Positions 22,930-35,529 of a DNA stretch of 64,000 nt are shown here, one piece after another; within the stretch, counting starts at the first letter, position 1, and each line of letters starts with the position of its first letter. The position numbers and the translations under genes are program-made. Where the stretch lies: NCBI GenBank assembly GCA_003255025.1, contig QANY01005532.1, positions 525,746-589,745 of the forward strand. The letters run 5' to 3'. The notes under the pieces are model-generated. The model was not told where the DNA came from and did not search any database. It saw nothing but the letters and a program-made list of their open reading frames with translations. This DNA is from Datisca glomerata. Its lineage: Eukaryota > Streptophyta > Magnoliopsida > Cucurbitales > Datiscaceae.

Positions 22930-24490
22930 TTACCTGAAATCCCATCCATATTAGATTTAGTCATTCTCCAAAGACAAGTTATACAATTCAGCTATTGAGC
23001 ATAAGACATTTATATTAATAGAAGTACAAAAGAAATAAAAATCATAGTATGGAAGCCCAAGGATTTCAACTTTCCTCGGACTTTTCTTCCTCGTGTCAAA
23101 GTAAAACACATTAAAAGGGGTTGTTAATATTGCTAGTGCTATTATAATCTCCTCTGTATGAAAGGTGTCGGCAATATAAAACCCTCTTTCTCTTGTGAAG
23201 AAAGTCCCAGTAATATCAAATTTTCACTACTGATGATTACAAAAACTAAATACAGTCAAACTCTAATTCTTAACATGACTAATAAAAATTTATGCATTCA
23301 GCAACACTACTAACTATGCATCATATAGTTTCCAGTCTCAAGTGAAAAATCTCCCACATTACACCAAATTGTAGTTTATCGAGTGAAGCCTACTTGTTTT
23401 GACAAATTATATGCCCCATTATTAAATTAGTACAAGAAACTTAGATTAAATCTCATGTGAAGATCCCAAAATAACCTGAAATTAAACATACTAACCTAAC
23501 ATATAATTGTTTTCATCTTTAGGACATCGACTTTACCTAACATATTGAAATTACCATGATATTTCTAGTTAATCATATTCACACACTTCAGCTACCTACC
23601 GTGCCTAATTCAAACAAAGGAATGGAAGAAAAATCATGCAGAAAAAGTTAGTACAAATAAATATCTCTATCAAGCAAAAAATTAAAAAAATTACTTTTTT
23701 AGAGAAACTTATGAGATATTGGGTCTTCTTAGCAGGCCATCACTCACTTTCTATTGCAAATCTACACACTCTTCCTGCAAATAGTTTACACACTATAGTA
23801 TCCAAAAGTGATGTTGGGAGAGAGGAAACTCTGATCAATATGATAATATCTCATATGTTTAAGTTAACACATATGACTCCTTTTATTTTCAATTCATTTT
23901 TTTCTGAATACTTCCTATTTTAACTTATAAAAAAGAAAAGTCACAAGTATTTAAAGATTTAGTTACCTGGGTGAAATCAAAGTCAGATAGCATAGAAATG
24001 TGAATCTCATTATGCATATTAGTAACTTGGAGGAGCACTCCAGCTGCAGATTTGTTTACACCTAACAGGGAAAATTACAACTCGTAATAACAAAAAGAAC
24101 AAAATTAGCTGTTGATTCTACATATCAAAGAGCAAGAAACTAACATGTTACAAGCAAAGACCTTTTTAGACTGAGAAAAAATGTGTGATAAATGCACATT
24201 ATGATTTATGATGGCCAATCAAAGAGCGAAGTTTCAAGAATCAACATTCATAAATTAGCATGGAACTTCTTTGTTCTCCCATCAGTTTTTACCTGAGGGT
24301 CAAATCTATGTCCAAAATACGTTGCCAGCAATAAAAAAACCATCAAGTCCTAAAATCAACAGCATTACATAAGTTTATTCTAGAGATCTATGGACTCAAT
24401 CACCCTTTGTCGGATAAAAAGTTCATGCTTGTCTTACTTTTAACTATGAGTTAGCTACCTAATCGAGAAAGTATGAAAAATGTGTGTGTT
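22930..24490 (-). other. Exon-like pieces of unknown identity downstream of the CACTA end
   Basis: On the minus strand, a 100-nt segment at about 24055-23967 reads GVNKSAAGVLLQVTNMHNEI and onward without a stop. It is bounded by an AG-type acceptor and CAG-GTAACT. Further on, about 23240-22975 is open in one frame (it includes TGTFFTRERGFYIADTFHTE and KSPRKVEILGLPYYDFYFF). A piece near 22980-22937 ends in ATTTCAG-GTAAGT. These look like exons of a captured or decayed host gene inside a CACTA element. I do not recognise the protein, and the rest of the interval appears non-coding. Confidence 0.35.
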
Positions 24491-25074
24491 GTGTGTCATC
24501 AACGGTGATGTGGCAAAAACCTCGACACAACCCTAACCCTACCAAAAGTTGTTAAATCACGCACGATTACTAGGAATTGATCTTTCAAAATATGTTGAAT
24601 CCTAAGATTACCATGATTTAGGCAACAATTTCGTTGATTCATAAAGAATACCAAAAATTGGAAATAAAGGTGAATGATTTTCTCATACAAATATCAAAAC
24701 TGTATAAACAGCTGAATAAGATGAATTTATACTGTTCTAGAAACCCTAAAAATTAAAAGAGGTGGAAATTATGAAAAACCCCAAAATTACAACCAAGACA
24801 ACTTATAGACCTCTGAAAGTGCTTAAAACAGCATTTTTTGGATCTGAAATTGGGCTGTGACAAGCGAATCACATCACACAAGTAGATCTCTGAATAAGTT
24901 TTGATTTGATATCTTATGGGCCACGTGATCCATTAGTTCACATGCGCCTACTACAATCCATTAGTTCTAGAAATTCTAAAGCTACAATGTCCGCATCATT
25001 CTCCCCAGCGTAGAGAAAATTCAACCTCGAATTCGCAGTACCATCATTATCAGAAGAGTAACCGTGGAAAGGAA

Positions 25075-26010
25075 TCAATTTTTAACATTGAACACATCAA
25101 CAGTACAAATGTGGCTAGGCAGCTTCAACCTGTAGCCATTTAGATTGATCTTCTCAACAAACTCGACATGTCCAATCTTCTTGATAGACAACTTGTTGTA
25201 ATCCCCAACTGAAAGGCGATCCTTACTCAGGACTACCCACAGAAAATCTCCAACATTTAACTCCACATGTTTACGTTTCTGATCAGCATCATGTTTATAC
25301 CATGCGTTTGGTGAACGCAAATCATCATGAACTACCCTATGAACATCTTTCAATCTAGTTACGAAATTTGCTTTTTTGCCATGGACCTTCAACTTACTTG
25401 GTAAAGCCATGAAATCGAGTTGTCCCTTCAGCTGGATCGAATAAACCACCTGAAAATGACTGAACCTTATACTACGACTGACTGCATGGTGATGAGCAAA
25501 CTCTGCCTTACACAGTTTCTGATCTCAACTCTTGACATGTTCACCAACCAAAAAATTTAAAAGATTTCTTAGAGACCTAATGACAACCTCAGTTTTTCCA
25601 TCCGTTTGAGGATGATATGCACCACTAAAATTGAGTTGTGTATTGAGCATCTTCCACAAGCTATACCAGAAGTGGCTACAAAACTTGGTATCTCTATAAA
25701 CAACAATAGAAGTAGGTAGCCCATGTAGACGATATATCTCACAAAAAAATAATTGTGCCACATTAACAACATCAGTAGTTTTTCTTGCAGGGAATAAAAT
25801 GAACCATCTTAGAGAAGCGGTCTACAACAACATAGCTAGAATCATTCTCTCTACGTACGCGGTAGTCCCAACACAAAATCCATACTAATATCCACCCAAG
25901 GCTGAGAAGGAACTGGCAAAGACATGTATAACCCTGCATTAGTGGCAGAACCCTTATACACTTGGCAAATCCTGCACCTTTGCACATATTTCTCTATCTC
26001 CTTGCGCATG
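25075..26010 (-). pseudogene. Gypsy integrase and C-terminal tail, frameshifted
   Basis: Pieces in order: a zinc-finger remnant (CRICQVYKGSA) near 25975; the first catalytic region (VVVDRFSKMVHFIPC, 25987-25772 frame); the DDE continuation (DTKFCSHFW, then GAYHPQTDGKTEVVIRSLRN, 25761-25525) with the Glu retained; and the tail 25449-25075 (YKHDADQKRKHVELNVGDF, then YRLKLPSHICTVDVFNVKN). Frames change at least three times. Confidence 0.7.
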
Positions 26011-26099
26011 CCGGGCTAAAAATATGATGACTGCACTAGTTCCAATGTTCTATCCTTGTCAACATGACCCTCACCATGAAGTTCTCTGATAATCTATAA

Positions 26100-27760
26100 T
26101 CACAAGCTACAATTTGAGATACAAAGTTGATTCCCCTTAAATAGAAATATGTCATGTAACGAGAAATTTGTTTTCATTCCAGTCTGTACATCTTGGAGGA
26201 CCACAGAGAAATAAAGATCAGCAGTAAACAAATCATAAAAAAGTCAAAACCATGTCTTCAACTCTCATAGTAACTAGGAAGCTATTCTTGCGACTCAATG
26301 CATTTGTGACTCAGTTGGTTATCCTGGCCTTGTGTTTGACTGCAAAAGTGAACTTCTCTAAATAAGTAACCCATCTCGCATGTCTAGGGGACTCCTTATC
26401 CTGTCTATACAAGTGCCTCAAAGGGTCATGATCAGTATATAGTATGAATTCCATGTGAAACAGGTAATGTCGTCAATGTTTTATCGCTTGTACTACTGCA
26501 TAAAACTCAACGTCATATGTATTGTATCTGATTTTTGCACCGGACAGCTTCTCACTAAAATAGGCCACCGGTATACAATTCTGACTTAGTACTGCTCCAA
26601 TCTCAACCTTAGAAGAATGGTGTGTAACTCAAATGGTTGTGTAAAATCTGACAACACTAATTCCTCTTCATGCAACCAGTAATTAGTGACATAATATTGC
26701 TGAAATAAGGGATAAAAGGCCTTGGACACTGTTTCACTACTTGCCTTAGCCTAATCTACCTACAATTGATCTCTAGAAACTACATACCCAAAAACAGCAC
26801 CCGTGGGGTCAGAAACACGCACTTCTTCTTTGTTGCATAAAATTGTTCCCTAAGGAGCACAACTAAAACCTCTCTCACATGCTACAGATGTTCTTCAGAG
26901 TTAGTGCTATTAAGTAGAATATTATCTAAATCTACTACCACAAATCTACCATTGAAAGGCCTCAACAACTGATTTATCACGCGTATAAATGTGCTAGGGG
27001 TATTGGACAACCCAAAGGGCATCATGAACCACTCAGACAACCCCTCACAAGTTTCAAAAGATGTTTTCCACTCATCCCCAAGCCTAATCCAAATCTAGTA
27101 GTAACCTTTCATTAAGTCCAGTTTGGTGAACATAGTAGCTCCATTAATCTGATCTAATAAATCATCCAAGCGGGGAATAGGAAACCGACATCTGACAGTA
27201 ATTTTGTTGATGGCCCTACTATCCACACACATTCGCCAAGATCCATCTTTCTTAGGTGTCAATAAGTCTGGTACAACACATGGGCTTATACTCTCTCTAA
27301 TATTACCCATTGGCCAACAACTCTTCGACTTGTCAGCGGAACTCATCATGCTCATTGAGACTCATCTTGTAGTGCCGCCTATTAAGCAAAGCTGCATAGG
27401 GAACTAGATCTATGTGGTGTTGTTTATCACATAGTGGTGACAATCCATCTAGTAATTCATCTACAAACACACTGGAAAATTCTGACAACAAATGAGGCAC
27501 CACATCCAAGACTGTTACGGGCTCTGCGGCCTCATTTCCAAACAACACAAATGCTATTTTTGAATCCTACAACTCCTCATCAAATTGAGCTAAAGATAAT
27601 AAGTTTGTACCAGTCCCTGCAGCTAGGGATTTATCTCTTGGTTATTTGGAACAAACATAATTTTAATCCCTTCAAACATAAAGCTATAAGTATTAGCTCG
27701 CTCGTCATGGGCCACATTTCGATCATACTCCCAAGGTTGACCCAGTAACAAATGACAAGC
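26100..27760 (-). pseudogene. Gypsy RT-RNase H with altered catalytic site
   Basis: 27355-27095 is open and shows the RT core ([19 protein letters not shown], then [17 protein letters not shown], then [11 protein letters not shown]). After a stop, the catalytic loop near 26935 reads [12 protein letters not shown]. The usual form has two adjacent Asp, so the second is Asn here. RNase H-like pieces occupy 26560-26100, and 27750-27360 is the leader of the RT domain. Confidence 0.7.
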
Positions 27761-27899
27761 ATCCATGGTCACCACATCACACCAAACATCATCTCTATAT
27801 TTTACTCTAATAGAAAATGTAACTAGAGCATGTTTAGAAATTGTTACCTCACCACCTTTCTAAACCCAGTTTCCGTCATTTCTATATATGGAGGTAGTC

Positions 27900-28215
27900 C
27901 CAACTCACAACACTGAGAGAATCACTGATTAGAGTCATTCCATAACTCTAAATGTCTCTTGCTTACAAACTTCGAAGGCGTTACATTTAAAATGTAAGTT
28001 GTCGTTTTAAGTGCATATCCCTAAAATGTGAGTGGCAGGGATGAGTAGCTTAACGTAGACCTAACCTTATCCAATAGGGTTCAGTTTCCCCTTTCTGAAA
28101 CACTATTTTGTTGTGGCGTTCCAGGTGCTGTGAGTTGGGATAGAATGACATACTCTAGTATGTAATCTTTGAATTCTGAATCCAAGTATTCACCACCTTT
28201 ATTTAATCGAAGTGT
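27900..28215 (-). pseudogene. Ty1/copia integrase fragment
   Basis: On minus, 28215-28080 reads KTLRLNKGGEYLDSEFKDY, then SQLTAPGTPQQNSVSERGN: the copia integrase block with the catalytic Asp position altered (usual RSDRGGEY) and the Glu in VSER retained. 28050-27905 continues with VRSTLSYSSLPLTF, a stop, then GYALKTTTYILNVTPSK. It abuts gypsy sequence on its left. Confidence 0.7.
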
Positions 28216-28233
28216 TTTCCATGATTTACCTAA

Positions 28234-28850
28234 TTACTGTTCAGCTTCCATTGTCGTTCTTGTTCTTCTTGGCTTTTGGCGATGTCTTGGTTTTCTTCCC
28301 TTTCTTTTTCTTACCTTTGCCCTTACCATTGATCTTCTTCCTCTTGTTACTTTTAACAACAATTGAAGAAGGCTTTGGCTCAGCAACATTTGTCTCTCCC
28401 TCTTTGGTACTCTTATTGAGTAACTCAAAAGTCTGCAGTTCATTTAACAATTGGATCATGTTGAATTGTAACTTATTCATAACATAGTTGGTGATGAACG
28501 CAGAAAAAGCAGGTGTGAGCGATCCAAGTATAATGCTGACCTAAGTTCATTCATCAATGGTCGTCTCATGTATTTCTGCCTCATGCATTATGTTGATCAT
28601 GTTCAAAGCATGTTCACGCACAAAAGTACATTTCTTCATTTTGGTCGTCATGTAGCTCCTAGTAGTCTCATGATAACTTTGATCAGATTGTTGGCCAAAC
28701 ATCGCCTTTAGACAGTCCATAATCTCATAGGCAGTTTTCATGCTCTCATGCTTGGTTCTTAGAACATCATTCATGCTCACAAGCATGTAGCACTTCACTT
28801 TGTTGTTGGGTTGAATCCAAGTATCAAACTTTTCACAAGTTTCTGCTAGT
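28234..28850 (-). pseudogene. Ty1/copia gag fragment (UBN2-type)
   Basis: 28798-28547 reads KCYMLVSMNDVLRTKHESMK, then a region like the gag_pre/UBN2 domain (EIMDCLKAMFGQQS, then FVREHALNMINIMHEAEIHE). 28480-28241 continues with MNKLQFNMIQLLNELQTFE and a Lys-rich basic tail (KRKKINGKGKGKKKKGKK). The protease and N-terminal integrase expected next are absent, so an internal deletion joined gag to the integrase fragment at 28215. Confidence 0.72.
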
Positions 28851-28984
28851 GTTCTTTGACGATATTTTGATTTACATCAAGATTTAGGACGAAAACTTAC
28901 AACATTTGATTTACATCAATTTTTCATCATCCTTAGGAAATGTCAGTTTTGGACAGAAAAAGATCTAGTATTTAGGACATGTAA

Positions 28985-29190
28985 TTTTCAAAAAAAGTGT
29001 GGCAGTGGATCCTTCAAAAATAGAAACTATGTTTAACTGGCCAAAAGCTAATAATCCAAAAATAATGCGTGCATTTTTACGCTGGACTGATTATTATCAG
29101 ATGTTAATCTAGAACTATGAAAAGATTGCAGCTCGTCTCACCAAAGTGTTGAAGAAGAATTCTTTTTGAATGGAGTAAGCAGGTTGTGTG
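28985..29190 (+). pseudogene. Ty3/gypsy RT-RNase H junction scrap, opposite strand
   Basis: Plus-strand translation gives MFNWPKANNPKIMRAFLRW, then TDYYQMLI, a stop, then NYEKIAARLTKVLKK. This is the gypsy segment that normally reads W-P-x-P ... LRGFLGLxxYYRRF ... NYxxIAxPLTxLLKK. It is in opposite orientation to the gypsy and copia pieces to its left. Confidence 0.65.
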
Positions 29191-31040
29191 ATAAGTGCGT
29201 AAAAACACATTTTATTCAATGTTTAAATAATAACATTTATGAAAAAAAAGATTAAATATGATGTTTTATGTAATTATTTCACAAATGTTACATTCGGATA
29301 TTTATTTTATTTTTAATGTGTTTTCAGGTTACAAAAATAAGCAACTGGAAAAGGAGTTCAAAATGGTATAAAACTCTGTCTCCAGCTGCTTCCGATTCTC
29401 CATGGGCCACCATATTAATTTTGAAATTTAAAATTTAAAGATCAACTCGAAATTTGAATTTTAAATTAAGCATCAAATTTGACAGATTTGCACAGTTGAA
29501 GATAAACAAACATTAATGATGATCCTGATTTTTATACAATGAAAATATTATATGGTTGGAAAGATAAGAGATTAATCTTTCATTTGAATATTTTTTCAGT
29601 ATTTTTTGGATCATTTCAACATGGCCAAAACGTGGGATCAAATCTGATTATGATTTTAAATTAATAAAGGATAAAGATAAAGATCAGGACCTTAGCTTAT
29701 CTCTTGAGCTAGAATCTAGCATCTTTTATCTTGAAGTTTGAATTTTAAATCGATTCGTAGTTGTCAAGGCTTTCTAAACAAAAGTAGCAAATTGTTTTCA
29801 ATGATTATGAGATATTTTCATTTGATTACATAAGAAATATAACTCAAGTTTTATAAACCGAACTTGTGTGTTTGTTGCTTGATTCAACCCATATTTTTCT
29901 TGATTAATTACTTTCGTTAAACTGAATTTAGAGAACTTGTTCTAGGTTGTTTAATGGAAAAAGTTTAAGTAAAGAACTTGTTTTACTTAACGACAAGGTA
30001 AGGAAAGACCAAGATAATCAAACTTGTGATTGTTTTAAGGTTGTTATTTTTTAAAGATTGAGAAAGTTATTTTCTGATTATTGACTATTTCCATATTTCT
30101 AGAGGTGGAGAATGAATCCTTAACCATATTTTTTATCATATTCTTAACTCTTTAAATCTGTCTTTTCTTAATTCTAGATTCTAATTTTGTTTTCTTTATC
30201 TTTGTTTACATATCAAACAATCTTCAACCCCCCCCCCCAATATTTTATTTTCATATTTTTTAGAGTGTCATTAATGTGTCTACAAGTTTTCGTTCATTTT
30301 GTTGAGTCTAAGTAAGATTTCTAATCACATTTTAATTTCAGGTCAGTATAGAGTTTAGAGTTTATCCTGTGTCAATAACACTTAATTAGAAATAATCTCT
30401 TATTTGAATGACCATTGCTTGCTACCATACTCAATAACGATCATATTTATTGCAAGGATTTAAGTTGGTACGCTTTTGTGTGTACCACTGAGTTTGCTTT
30501 CCAACACCTCAAGTGGTAATGACACTCGACACCTACTCTATCTCTTCTAGCTCTCTCTCACTCTAACTAAACAAAGGAATACAAATAAAAGAAGACTAAA
30601 AACTATCCTCGAGGTCATATTTTCCATATACTGCAATAAAGACGAATATGAACCGTTAGATCCAAAGCAACAGCCTTTGATCTATTCAGATATAAAATAA
30701 AATAATAATTTTTTCCTACATTTTTTAGTTAGTCCATCCTAGTCATTAAGATATAATCTTACAGTAAAAGTAAATCTCGAGAAAACCTTCATCCACAATG
30801 ATATATCCTACACACTCATAAGAACAAAAATCTAAATGCACTCACAACAAATTGATTCTTTAATACCAGGAAAGAATTTAAAAACATATTCCAGTGGTTT
30901 TGAATCCCCGATAAAGAAGCGAAACACCGTCGGTCAAAAGCCGTTTATGTAAACTTTTTAATGATAGTTCAAACCGCTGAAAAAGACATCACTACCAAAA
31001 AACGTTATAAGTCTTATATTATCTAATTTATTCTAAGTAG
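29191..31040. other. AT-rich unassigned sequence (possible LTR)
   Basis: Follows the gypsy scrap directly and begins TGTGATAAGTGCG, so part of it could be an LTR of that element; no matching copy is present. It includes a C10 run at about 30229. Around 30989 is CACTACCAAAAAACG, resembling a CACTA end but without a clear subterminal array. Confidence 0.35.
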
Positions 31041-31044
31041 TGTA

Positions 31045-31410
31045 ATTCCATGTTGCGCCATGTTAGCCTAATTCCATGCCACATCATATAATGTTCTAAA
31101 TTTCATGTCACACCATGCAATGCTCCTTATTCCATGACACATCATGCCACATAATGGACATCATGAATGAGTTTGTAACTCAGTGTTCTGCCACCAATTG
31201 ATTTGTATCTCGATGCCGCGTAATTCATAGATTTATGATTTAACACCATGTTGCGCAATAGATTTGTACCTCAATGTCGCCCAACGCACAAATTGGTGAC
31301 TCAATGTCGTGTTATGCAGCAGATTTGCATCGTGATAACTCAATGCGACACTATGCACTTATTTGTATCTCAAGGACATACTATGCACAGATTTCATTAC
31401 TTAATGTCAA
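31045..31410. repeat. ~31-bp CATG-rich minisatellite, about 11-12 diverged units
   Basis: The first part repeats ATTCCATGCCACATCAT-like words at about 31048, 31071, 31101 and 31130. The second repeats TTTGTA(a/t)CTC(a/g)ATGTC at about 31168, 31202, 31232, 31263, 31293, 31331, 31362 and 31390. Spacing is mostly 30-34 bp. Units are strongly diverged, so it is old. It is similar in flavour to the 36-bp array at 4757-5010. Confidence 0.7.
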
Positions 31411-33046
31411 GTCAAGTAGTGCTTGAAGATTTTAAAGAAAATATCGATATGGAGCGATACAAATGTACTAAAATCTTACAACGGTAGACAAAGTCTATAA
31501 CAATACAACAAAGAACATAAGGGAGGAGCGCGACACACCCTACGGACAACATTCAAATTTCAGACATCAAAGTGTGATTACATTGATTCCTTTAGACCAA
31601 GTAATCCACCTAATGAAGGGGGATAATGTTGGTGGCAAAAATATTAGGGAAAATTGTAAGACTCACCACTTTTGGAGGGCAACTCTACGTAAATGTCTAT
31701 TTTTTTAATAATGTAGATATGACCTTTTTTTGACAAGTGGAATTGACTTTGAAAAAAAAATCTCTTTCTGCACTTGTCTTCCTCACATAGTTTTTACCTC
31801 TAGAGTTTTGAACAGCAGTCATATCTTCCCAAAGAGCTTCCACCACTCCATGCTCGCCGCTGCTTGCTCGTCGCCTTTCTGCCTTTATTTTCATTGCTGC
31901 GTGTTGTTCGTCGGCAACCTCCCTCTCTCCCTCGTTGTTTTTCTTTGAGTTTTTTGAAAAAAAAAATTGTAAAATGAACTATTAATGTGTTGTTAGGGTA
32001 AAATTTGGTTGTTTATACAGAAGCTAATGTGTTGTTAGTGTTTCGTTCTTGGATCTAATGTTTTTTTCAGATTATTTATTGAATCTGGGATTTTTCTGAT
32101 ATTTTTTCACATGAGTCTTCTAGTTTTTTGCGTGGGTTTTCTGGGTTTCTTAATGAATCTTGCAATTTTTTGGGAAAATTGCAAGACGATGTGGTATATA
32201 AATTAGATACATGCGGTACCAACATTAGATACATGCGGTACCAACATTAGATACTGTATGTATATAATTTATACTGTACGTATCTCATTTATATATCATA
32301 CGCATAACTGTTATTCAACGGAATCCGCGTCTCACCCACGCTACAGTACGAGCGTGGGGCTGTTCCACGCATACTGTGGCACGTTTTTTGTCTTTTTCAT
32401 TAAAGGCTTAATGGTAAATGACTACTCATCCCTCTTTTGTAACTAGAAGCCGGCCATTCCCAATCATAAATAAAAATTGACATTTTATTACAAGAATCGC
32501 CCAAAATATTATTATGCACGAAAATGAAGCCCAAAGGAACTATCAGACCATCAAAGAAAAAAAAACCAATTGAAAGCGCACAGCCGAATTTGTATCATAA
32601 CTTTCACGCATGGCAAATATCTTAAGCCCAACATGCATGAATGGCCCAAACTCATAAAGATGCAGGCGCCTTTACAAGTGTCATAAAAACCCACACATGC
32701 CCAGGATCAGATGGAGACTAATCAGAGTAGGCCCATAACCAATTTACGCAGACTTTAAGATATATATACCTCTCAGCCATCACCATAACAGAGCCTTTGT
32801 ACGAATGACAAAGAGCAGCAAGGCTATTGGAGAATTAGGGAACGGAGACGAAGCCATTAGGAATTTCTTGACCAAAATAGAAAATTAATCATGGACCAGA
32901 AAGTAATGGCAAATCTCCGTGCACCACGAAACATGCTCGTTGTATTGAGTAATAGAACATGACCACAATGACCAATTGACCGTGGGACGCGTGGAGGATT
33001 TTAATGCCAAAAATCTATTTAAATTGGAGCCAAAATCTCTCAACTC
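31411..33046. other. Unassigned sequence with short repeats, no gene recognised
   Basis: A 22-bp word containing ACATGCGGTACCAAC repeats near 32207 and 32228. GGGAAAATTG(t/c)AAGAC occurs near 31649 and 32169 and resembles MULE-type ends. The 65-84 codon frames show no known domain. Confidence 0.4.
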
Positions 33047-33820
33047 GCACCTATAAAGCAAGACGGAGTGCAAGCATGAAGCCAATGAGTCCAAAGGCAC
33101 AAGGATCTCAATTAAAGCTCTCCCTGAGCTTCCAAGCAAAGAGAAAGTAAAGCCTAGCCCAATCTCTTTCCAAGAATTTTTCCTCCATAATTCTAATTTT
33201 TAATGTTTTCTCCATGCAGTAATCCAAAGCTAGAATTCATACTCGTGTAATCCATGTATTCAAACATTACAAAATGATGTTAATTCAAATTTTCATCAAC
33301 TGACCATGGAAGGAATGAAGGACCATTTTCGGACCATGTTCCCATTTGAATTTCTAACTTCCCAACAACCCAGAAAATGTAGAGTGGCATGGGTCCAGTT
33401 TGATCTTTTTTAATGCATACATACTAGCTCAAGCCATAAATGACAGAGATGTGTTAAATTCACACACCAAACACATGAAAGGACCCTCACATGATTTTAA
33501 CTCCTTAATTCATGGTAGTTCAGAGAATGCACAGTGGTTCAGATTCATTGTTCATCATCTTTCTCACACACAGTCCTTCAAACATTGTAAAGTAATTTGA
33601 AAACAAGTCCAATTCAACATGAAGCTTAACATTAAACCATGGAGGGATCTCATGCCTTTTCTAAGCAAGCCCAACATGCAGGAGGGTCCGGGCTTAACTC
33701 CTAAGCCAACCTTCATGCTATATTTTTTGGGGTTTCTTCATTTAATATGGGCATACTATCAACATTAAGACAAACACGCTAAAGCTACTTGTCTAGTACA
33801 CTAAAATTACCCTTACAATT
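33047..33820. repeat. Dispersed repeat, copy 2
   Basis: Same family and orientation as 18749-19400, about 14 kb away. Order and spacing of shared words are retained, with small insertions. No ORF with a recognisable domain. Confidence 0.65.
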
Positions 33821-34211
33821 GCACATAACTAACTCTTATTATAATAAAAAAAAACAACTATACATCATGACATACATAGCTAAGAAGATCACACAACATA
33901 GGGGGAGGGAGTGTGTGTGTGCGTGGGAGAAACTTGGAAGCCATAACCGGGAACCTTCGTGAACACCATGGCTAGAACCTTCTTGGACGCCATAGACGTT
34001 AACCATCATAGACGCCATGGCCGTTAACCATTGCGGGTCCCAAGATCAAAACCCTCACAACACCATGGCCAGAACCCTTGACGGATGCCATAGCCACATG
34101 CTTCGCAATCTAGAGAATGAGAGAAGAGAGAAGAGAGAGAACGTAATAAAAATGTTAATGTACATGTAACACAAAGTAGGGTAAGAATGTCATTTAAAAA
34201 AAGGCTCAATA
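33821..34211. other. Short unassigned spacer
   Basis: Contains GCCATGG-type repeated words (AACCATCATAGACGCCATGG and relatives, 33950-34080) and a GA-rich tract at 34115-34140. No gene. Confidence 0.5.
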
Positions 34212-35529
34212 AGGGAACTAGCTCATTATATCAAAATAAAGGAGAAATTAGCCCAATATTTATCAATTTGCACAAATGTCCGAATTATATATTGACTCAC
34301 TAATAAACCCTAAGAAATTCAATGATAAGATGAATCTACCCTCACTAACAAAAGGAAGGACAAAGCCATTCCACAACATCCACTGCAAAAAAATCCCGAA
34401 GAAACAGAAACCTTAACCCTCAGCTCCCACACGGCACGACTAACCCTAGCTCCTTCAAAACCACCTATCAACGTTAAAAGCTAGCAGGAAACCTAAATCA
34501 AAGCATTGAAAGACCTCCAATGTAAACCTCCATCAAATTAGAGTGTCGTGAAACTACATCTAAGCACTGAAACAATCCAAAAAATCATGATTCTAAGCAA
34601 AAGTTCTAGTATTAGTTTTAGTATACAACGGTATATTCCCTAGTGTTTATGACTCATTAACTCTTCTTCTTAGACTGTCAACACCCTAATCGCAAATCTA
34701 ACACTTGATTGTAGATTTATCATTTCATTGTGACAATCTTCTCACTCATCGTAAATTTCTTTCTATTTAATTGAGTAGTGCTTTTTGGAATTTCGTTACC
34801 TATGTAAGCTTAACTACGTTACTGATTTTCTTTAATAAATTTCTAAACCTGATTTCCAAATCAAGCGTGACAGTCTTAAGAAATCACGGAATATTACATT
34901 CTATACGTGTGATTACATTTCATTACATAAGTTCAGTACAACATATTTAGTTACTAGTTTAAATTGAAGATCATTACTGGTCTGCATTACTGATTTTCTA
35001 AAACATAGGTTTGAAGATTCTTGTGATTGACAGTAACAAAACAACACATAGTATATATTTATATGTCTTAAGTATATAATCATATATATATACAAACTGT
35101 AACCTCAATGTACCATGATTACATATTGTTCACTGTGTAAACATGTTTAACGATATCTTAAAATGTACACATTGACATGTGATGTTCATTGTGTTAACAT
35201 GCTTATATGTATCTAAAAATTTGACAGATACATAATGAGGGGAAAAAGCAGTGCCAAACAATTAGTAAAAATATATGACAAACACAAAAGGAACCAAAAA
35301 CACAAAGGTAAATCAGTTGTTGAATCAGAGATAACTATGTACACAGAACACTAATTTCTACATATATAACTGGTAATTAGATATATATACTATTCTTATG
35401 TTTAATCTAGGTATTCTTGTTATTTACTATTTTACAGGACTATCCAGTATTTGTACCCCATAAACTATGGAAGGCCAACAAAAAAATAAATATTTACGGC
35501 AAGCTAGAATACTTGACTTAACTAAGATG

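Larger units (their letters stand above)
24490..27770 (-). mobile_element. Decayed Ty3/gypsy (chromovirus-like) retrotransposon, 3' part
   Basis: On minus the order is protease-linker scraps (27760-27400), RT, RNase H, integrase, and an integrase tail ending near 25075. A purine tract (GGGGAGAATGATG, 25003-24991) lies where a polypurine tract should, followed by LTR-like DNA to about 24490. The gene order and the integrase tail wording fit chromoviruses, though no chromodomain is visible. gag and the 5' LTR are missing; copia sequence begins instead. Confidence 0.65.

Noticed and set aside
24520..24545. CCCTAACCCTA as telomere-like sequence
   Set aside because: Only two units of imperfect match; not an interstitial telomere array.
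30989..31041. CACTACCAAAAAACG ... AAGTAGTG as a tiny CACTA element
   Set aside because: Only ~52 bp, no convincing subterminal array and no clear inverted ends beyond five bases.
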